From Acanthochlamys bracteata (taxonomy: Eukaryota; Streptophyta; Magnoliopsida; Pandanales; Velloziaceae): 64,000 bases of DNA. The stretch is from contig CM034137.1 in the NCBI GenBank assembly GCA_019914995.1, positions 1,178,001-1,242,000 of the forward strand, written 5' to 3'. How positions within the stretch are numbered: the stretch's first letter is position 1; each line of letters starts with the position of its first letter. Below, one piece after another: positions 27,401 to 43,049 of the stretch. The position numbers and the translations under genes were made by a program. The notes beneath the pieces were generated by a model that did no database searches, was not told the DNA's origin, and was given only the letters and a program-made list of their open reading frames with translations.

Positions 27401-27964
27401 CTGCAAACCCAATATCCCAAAACAACCAAATTTCTCAACAGAAATAACAGCAAACAACAAGTAAAAACAAATCAATCATAACCTATCCGAACTAACCTGT
27501 TCAACGGTGAGCGCTTTAGCCTGGTTAGAGTTAACAAGCTGGTCATACTGCATCTTAATTTTCCTCTGCGTCGCGCTCGCTGTAGTCCAGAACGAGGACT
27601 TGTTTCTCTGCTGGTGCTGCTGCTTCTGTTTAAGTTGCTCACCAATCTCAACAAATCCCGGGTCATCTTTACCGTCGATTTCCTGCGATGGTTTCTTTTT
27701 CTTCCCACGCTTCCTCCACCGTTTCTGGTCGCCTTCTGACATCGCGGTCTCATCCCCACCGCCCAATTGCTGCTGCTGCAGATAAACTTCTGGTAGGTCC
27801 CAGCTGTGTTGCTGCAAATTTTCGTCAACTGTTGTTGTTGTTGATGATGGTAATGGTTTGCGCCGAGTGTAGAGAGAGAAGAGAAGGAAGGAGAATGAGA
27901 GAAAGAAGAATGAGAAGAAGAACAGGAAGAAGAGAGTTAAAGTTGTCGACGGTGAAGAAAGCAT
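24493..27964 (-). CDS. Unrecognised membrane-anchored coiled-coil protein, six exons, 285 aa
   Basis: I do not recognise a named family. Exons on the minus strand: 27964-27497, 25237-25185, 25102-25015, 24896-24798, 24716-24604 and 24529-24493; splice phases close to 286 codons. The second intron uses the strong donor GTATGT inside what would otherwise read as HKYVG. Residues about 8-32 are extremely hydrophobic (Phe/Leu-rich), a membrane anchor or uncleaved signal. Residues 35-115 are low-complexity with a basic patch KRWRKRGKKKKP. From about 120 to the end the protein is helical and charged with coiled-coil character, e.g. ICKLEAEYKRLEEDAAVYNL and EEKSNGDQAPEFTD. The tail is EELLAQEKKDAFWQRHGKF. 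The layout suggests a protein anchored at the N-terminus with a cytosolic coiled coil. The first intron is long (2.26 kb). The exon chain is well supported; the function is unknown. Confidence 0.75.
26348..26396. repeat. Short tandem duplication, 27-bp period
   Basis: The 22-base segment at 26348-26369 recurs identically at 26375-26396, giving a 27-bp period. It lies in intron 1 of the minus-strand coiled-coil gene and has no evident function. Confidence 0.8.
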
Positions 27965-30900
27965 CAGTGCCGGAGATGGTATCGCTTCATTCGAGAATTT
28001 TAGAAAGATTTGCGGCCGACTGGTGTGGAGAGAGAAACAGAAAATAATATTTATTATGAAACTTTTTATTTATCGCTTGGAGTGAAGGTGTTGGAATACG
28101 TGTGAAACGAGAAAAGAGAGAGAGAGGATCGATTTAATTGATTGTTTAACTAAAACTTTAGGTAACGTTAATAATTCTTAATTCCGTAGTTAACCATATT
28201 TGTAGAGCTTGTTTAATTATTTTTAAAATAATTTTTTTTTTAAATGAAAGATTTTTTATTTTGTTTGAAAAAATAAGTTTTATTTTTTATTTTACAAAAA
28301 TAAAAATATGTAATAAAAATAGAATTTTTATATATTCTTCATTTTTAAATAAATATATTAAAATATAAATTAAAAAATTAAAAAAATTATTTTTGAGATA
28401 AGTAATATCAAGAGATCTCTTATTAATCATTTTACTTCATTCATCTCGATTGGTGAAGTTAAATTAAAGTTAATATTTAATTTTCAAAAAATGACTGTTT
28501 AGACTTTAGAGGTGAAGATAAATTCTAAATTCTTTTCCTCTATTACTATTTTCTGTACTTCAAAAAATTTTAAAAAATTTGAAAATTAATCACTTGTACA
28601 TTTTATCATAAAAGCTTATCATTTATGTATTTACTGTATGATTATTTTACATAAAATAACTAATGTACTTTAGCGTATATATAATATTAATGTAATATTA
28701 AATAATATAAAAGATTTTCTAATTTATTAATAAAACTAATTTAAGTAGATTAATTAAATTTTTTTTAATTTAAATTAAAGTAACATAACTTAAAATAGGA
28801 CTTTAATTTTTTATTAGAAATTTTCTTTTATTACTTACGCAATTTACTTTTCTATTCAAACAAAAATAAAATTTTATTTCTTACTATATATTTATATACG
28901 GTAATATAAAATAATTATACTTCACTGTTAGTCATCTCCATTACTCTCATCTCTATTATTTTACCGTTATCTTTATGCATGTTTCCCGAATAATATGTTA
29001 TGAGATGGTGTACTTGTTTGGAAAGTGAATTTTAAAAAGTGAGGTTCAAAAAAGTTAGTAAAAATGAATTATTAAAAAGTAGATTTGTAAGAATAAATTT
29101 AATAAATATAAATATAGAAATCTTCAAAAGTTCTTTTTTGGACAAAACAAAATTATATCCGGATCAGTTAAGGTAAAAATTAAAAAAACCCTTAATGTTA
29201 ATAATACAAATTCTAAATGAACAAATTTTTTAAGTAAATTTGACCACGCGATGTTTAGGAGTGTTTATTAAAAAGAAATTAAAAAATATATTTTTTTCAA
29301 TTTTTTTTAAAAATAATTTTATTTTTAATTTTTAAAAAAATAAAATAATAAATAAAAATGTTTTATAATGTAAAATTTTCTGTATAATTAAAATTTTATA
29401 AATATCTATTAAAAAATAATTTAAAAAAATTGAAAAAAAAAAGCTTTCCAAACGTGGCCATTTCCTGATTCCTCCGTCGAATGGAAGAATTGACACAAGC
29501 TTAGCTGCTAACCGAAAGAATGAAAGAGTCGAAGTTGTGCTTTTGATAAATGTAAACGAGGCTATTGAAATACCATCGCAGAAGAGCCAGTTCCTTTGAA
29601 AAAGCGTTTACAAAAGCTCTATTTTAATTTTTATTAATATATTTTAATATATTTTTATAAAATAATTAAAATTTAATCAAAATTTTTTAAAAATTTATAT
29701 AGTAAAATTTTTAATTTTGAATATTTTTTAAGATAAAAAATAAATCTTTTTTTTAAATAAAATATTTTTTATTTTAGAAAAATTATAATTTAAAAATATT
29801 TTTAAATGCTTTCTAAATTGCTTAAAATAATTTTTTTAAAGCTTTTAAAATGAATGTAAATTTTAATTAAAAATAATAAAATTATATTTATAAAAAACAT
29901 AATAGTTACTAAATTTATTAGTAAATATAAATAATTTTAAATAAAAAGTATTATCACTATCAAATATTTTCTGACAAAATTTCGCACCACAAATCCCCAC
30001 ATTGAAGTGCATGTTCAACATTGCGATTGAAGTACTTCTCTAACTTTATTCAATTCTTTTCCTAAACTTTCTACAATATATTTAAAAATATTTTCAATTT
30101 TTAAAAAAATATAAATAAATACATCATAATTTTATGTGTAATTTTTGTTATTTTTAGTTAAAAAAACACAAACTCATTTTTACTTTTTCAAATTCTAAAA
30201 TAAACTCTTATTAAAAAAACACTTTATTTTAAGCAAAACCTCAAACGATCCTAAAATCTCGAAAGTTTCTGTTTCACAAACAAAACCCCAAGAGTAACTC
30301 CAAAATAATAAAAGTGAAGGATGGCAGGTTCCACAAATAGAGTTGGCCAAATATTGCTCTCAAAGGCATGTTAAAGTACACGCCAAATATCCATAATCAT
30401 TGAACAAGAGCTTGACTGCAGCTCAAATGACTTCTTCACAACATGATGCAGACTTACATGATTTCCACTATTTGGAGAAAATGGAACCCAAATACTAAAC
30501 GATTCATCTATCAAGAGTTCAAACTTGCCAGCAGACACATCAAGCAATTTGTTGTGACTTCAGAGCAAGCCTAGGAGTATTGATTTTACCAAGAATTCAT
30601 GACCTAGGAGTATCGTCTTTAGCAAGAGCCATGATCTCACCCAGGATTCTTCACTCAAGTACGCCTTGGCACCACTTATTCAGCTAAATAAGTTAGCTAT
30701 TGTTTAATGGAAGCGTGAGTTAACATGTCAATATCATCAGCCCAACTTAACCCTGATAAGCATACAGCCAATATGCAATTTTTCTCAAATCTCCAGAAAG
30801 ACTTTCACTTTCCACCAGTGTGTTTGGATTGTGCCAATATGCATTTTTTGGAAATCCCCATCGCACATCATGTAATGTGCCTCTTATGACATCTTTTGTT

Positions 30901-31012
30901 GAGAGATCTTGTTATCAGTACCTAGACCCTGCAATAATTAAGTTTAGCTAATCATTATACGCAATGTCTATATGGGAAGCTGAATCAGTAGTTGGATCTC
31001 AACATATAGCAC
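27965..31012. other. Intergenic, AT-rich with transposon remnants
   Basis: Three kilobases without a supportable gene. 27.97-28.14 kb is the promoter and leader of the minus-strand coiled-coil gene. 28.2-28.42 kb and 29.25-29.46 kb are AT-rich repeat-like segments. 30.3-31.0 kb is less AT-rich and probably includes the 3' UTR of the Mini-RNase III gene. Confidence 0.45.
29248..29456. mobile_element. MITE-like AT-rich element (degraded)
   Basis: The left end (GCGATGTTTAGGAGTGTTTA) and right end (reverse complement CCACGTTTGGAAAGCTTTTT) resemble each other and the ends of the other copies in this window, with an A/T-run body of about 200 bp. The divergence suggests an old insertion. Confidence 0.4.
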
Positions 31013-33093
31013 TCATACATCTAATCTTGATTGATTGAACTTCGCGCGTAGTTCTACAATTGCTTCCGAAGAGACACCAGTTGAAAATCCTAACCTATAC
31101 ATCAACTCCTCTAAGCGTTTCGCATTGGTCAAGTAAAGGTACCCAATCTGCCAAACAAAGAACATCAATATTGAGCACTCAGGATAACCATTTTTTGTCC
31201 CCACTAACTGGGTTTAAAGTGACCCCATTGCTCAAAACAACAATGACTGAGCTATTAGCAAAATGCATTTTGAGTTACTGCTAACCAGAGTTTCAAGAGA
31301 GGATGCACTGTTGTAGACAGCTACCCCAGCCCGCTTCTTTGTTCGTGTTTTGCTTGTTGCAACATTTTTTCCCCAACGAAGTACGTCCCTACAGGAACAT
31401 AGGAATAGATACAGTAGAGCCTAGAGTATGTCTCATAAGACAAGAAATGTGCGAGAAATTATTCTAAGGAAGTAGTTGTCCTTGGTGGCATGTCAAAGCA
31501 AAAACTACCTGTTCAAACTTTAAAGAGGGGTACTTGCACTGAGACTTAATTCTAGATAGATAAGGTGTACCCAATTATATCCAACAAATTTGCAGGCATT
31601 TAATGTTAGAAGTAGAGCTACTTCCTCAAATTATTGGTATCAGGGAACTAGGAGGGTACCTTTCTTCTTCTGTTAAATGATCTTCACTGAGCAGCTTCTT
31701 AAGCAATGCATCCTGAATATGAGGTGAACATAGTTACTTTAAAGGACTGTCAACAGGTCGGGATTCCTCATAACTAATTGAAAAAAGCACAGAACCATAC
31801 AAAAGAAGAAGGGCAACTTTACTAGAATGTGCTAACAATAGTACTTGTTACTATAGCTCACATTCCTTTCTTTTGCTTTACCAAATTTCTGTCTTTTCAA
31901 GCAATTCATTCATTAAAGTCTTTTATTTATGCAAAGATGAGCTGCTCTAGAAATGATCCAAGGATCAAATAAACTCACCTCATCATCTACACGACTGCAA
32001 TTTAAGATGTTGATGTGGTTTTGTGAAATAATTATAAAGCTATGACATCAAGGGCAAAGTTGGATAAAAATTACTTGAAAATGTAGTTGTGATATATGTG
32101 CATTTTACTTCCAAAACAATTATGAACAATAAACCATGTAAGTTTATCAAATACCTCAACTATTAACATTTTTTCCATAATTGTTAAAGAAGCTAATACA
32201 GATGTAGAACTACGTGATAAGCATAAAACAATAAGCAAAACGGTCCTATCACAAGCACACAGTCGTTTTGGAGCATTTTTACAACTTGCATTTACTTTAC
32301 ACATCTAGTAACAAGTCTAGAAGAAAGAAACACAAAAACCACCATATAAAGCAACTGGCAGAAACTGCATACCTGTGCTTCACAGCGTACAACGTTCATA
32401 ACACGGTCGTTATAATCATTTATGCTTAGAGGAGGAAACAAGAAATGCCTTCGAGCGTATAACTGCATTTTGTGTTTGTCAAAGCAAAGATTAAAAAAAG
32501 CTTATGGAATCAAACCACAATTTTAGAAAATATAATTATTTTATCAACACCAATAAGAATACTGTTCAATCTGTGTAATCTAACATTGAAGTGCTTGGCT
32601 ATTAAGGACATATCTTGTTTAATTTGATAATGTTGAGACAATAGGAATCTTGAACTACCTCGTATATGCAATCCCCGATATAAGCTAAAGACGCCGCGTT
32701 GTATATCGATCGAGGGCTTTTCACTTTAGGAGCAACAGGCAACCATCTCTCAAACCCAAAATAGCTCTCTTCTAACTTCTCTGCAAACAAAATGAAGAAT
32801 TAAAGAACCAGCAACGCACAAATTATCAAAAAATTAACCAAAAATTCCTTCGAATTCTTGTGAAGGAGTTCATTAGTTAGTTCACCTCTGTGAGAACTGG
32901 AGCTAGTAGAGCTGAGAAGCTGCGTAGCAGACAGGCGCCGTTGCCGTTGCTGCTGCTGCTCCACAAAAGTGGGACCCGCAGTCTGATTTGGAAACTTGGG
33001 TTGTCTGGTTGGGATCACGGTTTTAGGAGTTTGATCAATTTCCCATGAAGCCCTCGGGCTCAACTGAGAAGAGACCAGCACAGCAGCAGCCAT
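31013..33093 (-). CDS. Chloroplast Mini-ribonuclease III (RNC3/RNC4-type), six exons, 236 aa
   Basis: RNase III-domain protein without a dsRNA-binding domain. Plant members act in plastids, in rRNA maturation and removal of intron RNA. Exons on the minus strand: 33093-32886, 32780-32659, 32462-32373, 31712-31660, 31388-31286 and 31147-31013; phases close. Residues 1-70 are Ser/Arg/Gln-rich and lack acidic clusters, a likely transit peptide. The catalytic fold begins with IYNAASLAYIGDCIYELYAR, holding the first acidic signature (YIGD). The second signature is YNSASSLETLIGYLYL, with the conserved Glu. Between them are the spacer helices and a Lys/Arg-rich loop. Length and domain content match At1g55140/At3g13740 as I recall them. 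I chose the MAAAV start because the region upstream looks like leader. It is divergent from the RH20-type helicase, with 392 bases between start codons. Confidence 0.9.
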
Positions 33094-33485
33094 GTCTCTG
33101 CTTCGACGAAGAAGAAGATAAGAAATTTTTATTCGTCCAATTTTAGCGAGCCTTTGAACCGGGCATAATATATGCAAAATTCATATTTAGGGACTTATAT
33201 TGAAATTACTAATATATAAACAAAAATAAGATCTAGGGCCTAAAATATTTATCATGCAAAGAACCATTTAGAGGCCTAATGTGAAGTTTACATGTAAAGA
33301 CAGTAAGGTCTTGTCTTGTAATTGAAATTTGAAAGGTAGGTGTTTGCGTGTTTATAAAACCGACTCGGTGTGAATAAAATAAGTCGGACAATTTGGAAGC
33401 TTCCGAGTCGGTCAAACGAGTTAACTCGTTGTTTAATCCTTCCTCCTTCTAAACCTAAACCAAACCAAACAGAAACCAGTGAACC
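33094..33485. promoter_or_regulatory. Divergent promoter between Mini-RNase III and RH20
   Basis: Only 392 bases separate the two start codons, so both promoters and leaders must fit here. I see no repeat insertion and no strong TATA box on the helicase side. Confidence 0.5.
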
Positions 33486-38846
<5,361 letters not shown>

Positions 38847-39610
38847 CTTGTATTATTTCTTAATTTGTATCCATTTTAGATGGAGTAAATCGTAGTTTAG
38901 ATTTCATTTATTCCTATGAACTAAATTTCCACTATCTTTTAAGAAAATTCATGATGATTCAAGCTTCTGATATAATGGGTTCAAGTATAAGTTATAGTTC
39001 TCTTGTTACATGTCTGTGCTGGTGGTCTGTGCTGGTGAGTTATACAGAATGAACAAATAAACTTCAGTATGCGCTGGCTATCAGGATCACCAGCTACTTC
39101 TGTGCCCTTTTATTGTGAGCAAAATTTTAACACAACTTGCATCTGTCAATGCCACCTCCTTACATTGGTTTGATGTAATTTACATGTGAAGTGTGCAACC
39201 ATATTTCCCTCCTTAAACTGCTGTAATAGAAGCGTGTGTATAATCTTTTCTTCATTGGAAGTATGATCATTGGACCTTCTTATGAAGCTTTGAACCAGTG
39301 TTGGTTGGTTGCATTTATAATCAGCATATGGGATATCTTTCTCATAAAGGAGAATTGATTGATGGAAAATCTGTTGGTTCATGTTACATCGCTTTCCCTA
39401 AAGCAATTCGTGATTATGACGGAAGATATTTTCTATTCAGAAACTTAAAAAAATAATAATAAATAACAATAATATTTTATAATGTTGAATTTTTTTATTT
39501 TTATTTAAAATTTTAAATAAATTTATAAAATATTATAGAATTTTTTATTAAAAAACGTACAATGAAATGAAGAAATAAAAAATATTTGATAAGCAATGAC
39601 AAACACATCC

Positions 39611-39862
39611 GGAGAGCGTTTGGTAGTGTTTATGAAATAGAACTTTTCTAAAATAAATGATATTTTTATTTTTTTTAAAAACTAGCTTTATTTTTTTTAT
39701 TTTCAAGAAAAAAAATATATATGTAACAAAAAAATCTGATTTTGTAGAATTTTTTTATACTTTTTAAATTTTTAAATAAATTTTATATATATTTATAAAA
39801 TATGTATTGAAAAATATGAAATGAAAAAAAATTAATAAGCAGCGTTTGCCAAACGCTTTAAA
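39611..39862. mobile_element. Tourist-like MITE candidate
   Basis: About 250 bp. The left end reads GGAGAGCGTTTGGTAGTGTT; the right end, reverse complemented, reads GGAGCTTTAAAGCGTTTGGC. The AT-rich body is like its relatives. The left 30 bases closely match the reverse complement of the right end of the 48.2-kb copy, which supports one family present in both orientations. Confidence 0.6.
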
Positions 39863-41021
39863 GCTCCTGTTTTATCTTAAGGCACTGTTATGTTCTACAG
39901 GTTGACTCCTCTGTTCTTGCACTGGTACTGCTGCTTTCTTGCGGCCATAAAACTCTTACATGCTCTTTCAGGAAGCTGCACGTTTATACAGAATCTCGTG
40001 CAAAGGTTCAAGACTACCGGCTGGCGTAGATTTCTACTTGTTTCAATTCAAGCTACAGTTCTGTGTTGGTAATTAGCAAGATGCTTTTAGTCATACAGAA
40101 CTTGGAATCAGACCAGACTTGAGTTTTCTCTTACATGGATATGTTTGTGACATTCTCTGTTTAGCCTATCTTGATAATGAACTAATAATGCTCGTTGCAT
40201 TGAGCATCAGTCTTGTATCAAAACAATTTTGCTATATTTGAAACTGTTATTTTCCATTATAATACAACCTGTTGCATCTGCTTATTTATTCCAGTTATTC
40301 TAAAACTTAACATATCAACACTTGGAAAGAAATTGCAAAAATCTTTATCACTAATAACACAAGTTGGAAAGAAGGTACAGTTCATGGATTTCCTTTTCTT
40401 TGCTAAATTTCTTGGAGCATGATCATATACGCTAGCTGCAAGTAGAAAGTTGACATCACTTTTTGTAAACAATACCTGAAACTTTGATCAGCCAAATTTT
40501 TCCAAAAGCATTGCGACAATCTTTTCTTTTGGGGCCCTTAAAACTTTCATCGTAAGGTTTTTGGACAGGTAACGAACTGAAAATAGTACGAATGCAGGCT
40601 TTTTCAGCTTAATAATTGAATGCAATTTTCAGCAAAAAAGTGAAAATATAACAATTCTGTCATGTAATCTGCTGGAAAGAGTTCGCATATGGAATGAAGC
40701 CTGAAGTGGACCAATTTAAGTATTGTTTATCTACGTTTTAAATTCATTTGTTTTAACTCACTTTCAATTTACTATTAAATTAAACTAAACGTAAAATGTA
40801 AACTAAATTTTTTTGTCAAATACTCACTTTGAAAATTTAAAATTTTAAAATTAAAAATTTCACTTTCAAATTAAGACAAATAATTTAAAAAATTATTTTT
40901 CATTTTAAAAAAGTGAGTTTAATATCAAAATAAATATGTCCTTAAACTCTTAGATTGAAGGGTTTTCACGTACAGTTACAAGAAGCCTTAAATCCAAGAA
41001 AATGGTATCTGCGTTTCGAAT

Positions 41022-41268
41022 TGCATTCCAAACGCTATTTTTTAATTTTTTTCTATTTTATATTTTTTAATATATATTTTATAAATATTTAAAAATTTTA
41101 TTTAAAAATTTAAATAGTGTAAAAAAATTTTACGTAATGAGATCTTTTTATTATATATTTTTATTATTTTTTTAGAAGTAAAAAAATAAAATTCGTTTTA
41201 TAAAAATAACAAAAATATTTTTTCATTTTAAAAAAATTTCATTTTGTAAGTAATTTCAAACACACTTT
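41022..41268. mobile_element. Tourist-like MITE candidate
   Basis: About 245 bp of the same AT-rich family. The body includes TAAATAGTGTAAAAAAATTT and GTAATGAGATCTTTTTATTA, nearly the same words as in the copies at 16.7 and 48.2 kb. The ends are degraded: CATTCCAAACGC on the left and TAATTTCAAACAC on the right. Confidence 0.5.
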
Positions 41269-43049
41269 CGCAGACAAAGCACAAAATCAGCATCTCAGAA
41301 AACTTACTCCATTGATTGCTTTGTGTGAGATCTAAGTTGAGAGCTTTTAGTTATAAGGGCATAAAGAGGTAGATGCCCAGGTTAGGGACCATATATAAAG
41401 AGCAAGTACTTGAAATTTTGAAGGGCAGCATGCATCATGGAGTAGTTGTGACCACTCCATGCAAGCCACTAACAAGACAGTACCACTTGCAACACCCATG
41501 TACATGCCTTTGGTTTCCTGATGAACATAAGCCAGTGATCTCACCGTCACATTTGGGTTATATTTGGAATAGTTCAAAAAGTGGAACTCTTTTTTCAAAA
41601 AATCCAAAAATTTTATAAATTTTTGTAATAAAAAAAAATTTGTACATATAATTATTTTATGACGTACAAATTATTCATGTCTTCTAAATTTTAGAAGAAC
41701 TTCTTTTGTAATACCGTTCGTCGCTACTTTTAACTTAAAAAGTTCAAAAAAAAATATTGTGAAACAGAGTTGTTGTATGGTTTAAAAATGGTAGCATTAC
41801 GGTTTGCAACTTTGCCACAACCTATTGTGAAACGTTCTTTTAAAGTTGTATTAATTCTTTTGAATCGGAAGTGAATTATTAGAAACAGTTATTTTATCTT
41901 GATTAAGCGATCAAATGAGGTTCAATCGTAGTTCAATTAAATTAAAATTTTATTAATATATCTTAAACAAATTCTTTGTTTTAATTTCAAACACTTCCGT
42001 ACCTTTTTTCTAGGAGTTAGGAATTCATAGCTACACTAAGAATATTGTAAATGTAACAAAAATAAATATAGCTTTTTGCTAGGCTCCTTTCTCCATATGT
42101 ATGCGCACAGCTTTCATGTGGTTAAGGGCTCTTGGAGGGACCATTGTGTAGTACTACCCTACAAATATTTACACCACATACATATGGAGCTAGCCCACAA
42201 CAGCCCCTATTTTTTTGCTACATCTCATAACATTTACTCATATATTGCCAAAATCCAACTAACTAATCAAAAGCAAAATTATATTCAATTTTGCTCTCTA
42301 TACATAGTATAGCTCTCCTTGATCTACTACTATACACTAGTCTGCACCTGTTGAAACTGAGATGCCCTGCATTTCTATCTTTGATCCTTTGTTTGCTACC
42401 ACCATTAATGGCTTGCTAGCTTATATAGCTATCTCCTTTAACCAATACCGAAGCAAATGGTTCACTTCCCAATATTAACATCTAGCCTTATTACTCTATT
42501 TCAAGGAGCAGAGATCACTGATATCCATGTTGTAGCCGTGTTTTTATGTTTCATTTCAGAAGCGATCAATTATATAGCGAACAAAGTAAAGAGCAGGCAT
42601 GTGTCCACAAACATCGATTGATTATCTATCTATGTTGTCAAGGGAAGCTTAGTTCAGCATGCATATGCGGCAGCAGCTTCTGTAATTGCTTCTGCGGATA
42701 CTATAATGAAATGAATTGGGTTCTCTTTTTCTCTTTCATCTATTACTTTGGATGGTACGAGACTGATGCAGAGAGCATTCACGTGCGCATGGCGACCATT
42801 CATTCAATTCTTTCATATGGACCAGAAACAAAACCTTTGTTGTTGTTGTTGTTTGTTTTTCACTTGATCTTCTTCTTCTATTTTTATTTTTTGTATTCTG
42901 TATAGATGAGAAAACAGTACCATGGCCGCACGTGTTGGTTGGTCGCAGTAGAGTCAATGCATGCAATGTTTCTGCTGCCATTGCTAGAGAAGAGCAACAA
43001 TATAATGTTCTTTAATTATTACCCAAACTGTTGCAGTTGCTTCTGTTGA

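Larger units (their letters stand above)
38847..43049. other. Intergenic between convergent RH20 and CYP90D1
   Basis: 4.2 kb without a recognised gene. It has the RH20 3' region, two MITE-like elements (39.61-39.86 and 41.02-41.27 kb) and, from 41.34 to 43.0 kb, mixed-composition sequence with several short open frames that look like no known family. I checked by eye for a conserved microRNA precursor here and found none. Confidence 0.45.

Noticed and set aside
27472-27828. Arg/Ser-rich minus-strand frame overlapping the first exon of the coiled-coil gene
   Set aside because: It is a shifted frame of the same exon. The other frame joins in phase to five further exons and begins with a clear membrane anchor.
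41340-42480. Moderately structured spacer considered as a microRNA or other non-coding RNA precursor
   Set aside because: I found none of the conserved plant microRNA sequences I know and no long imperfect hairpin. Nothing beyond composition supports a gene.
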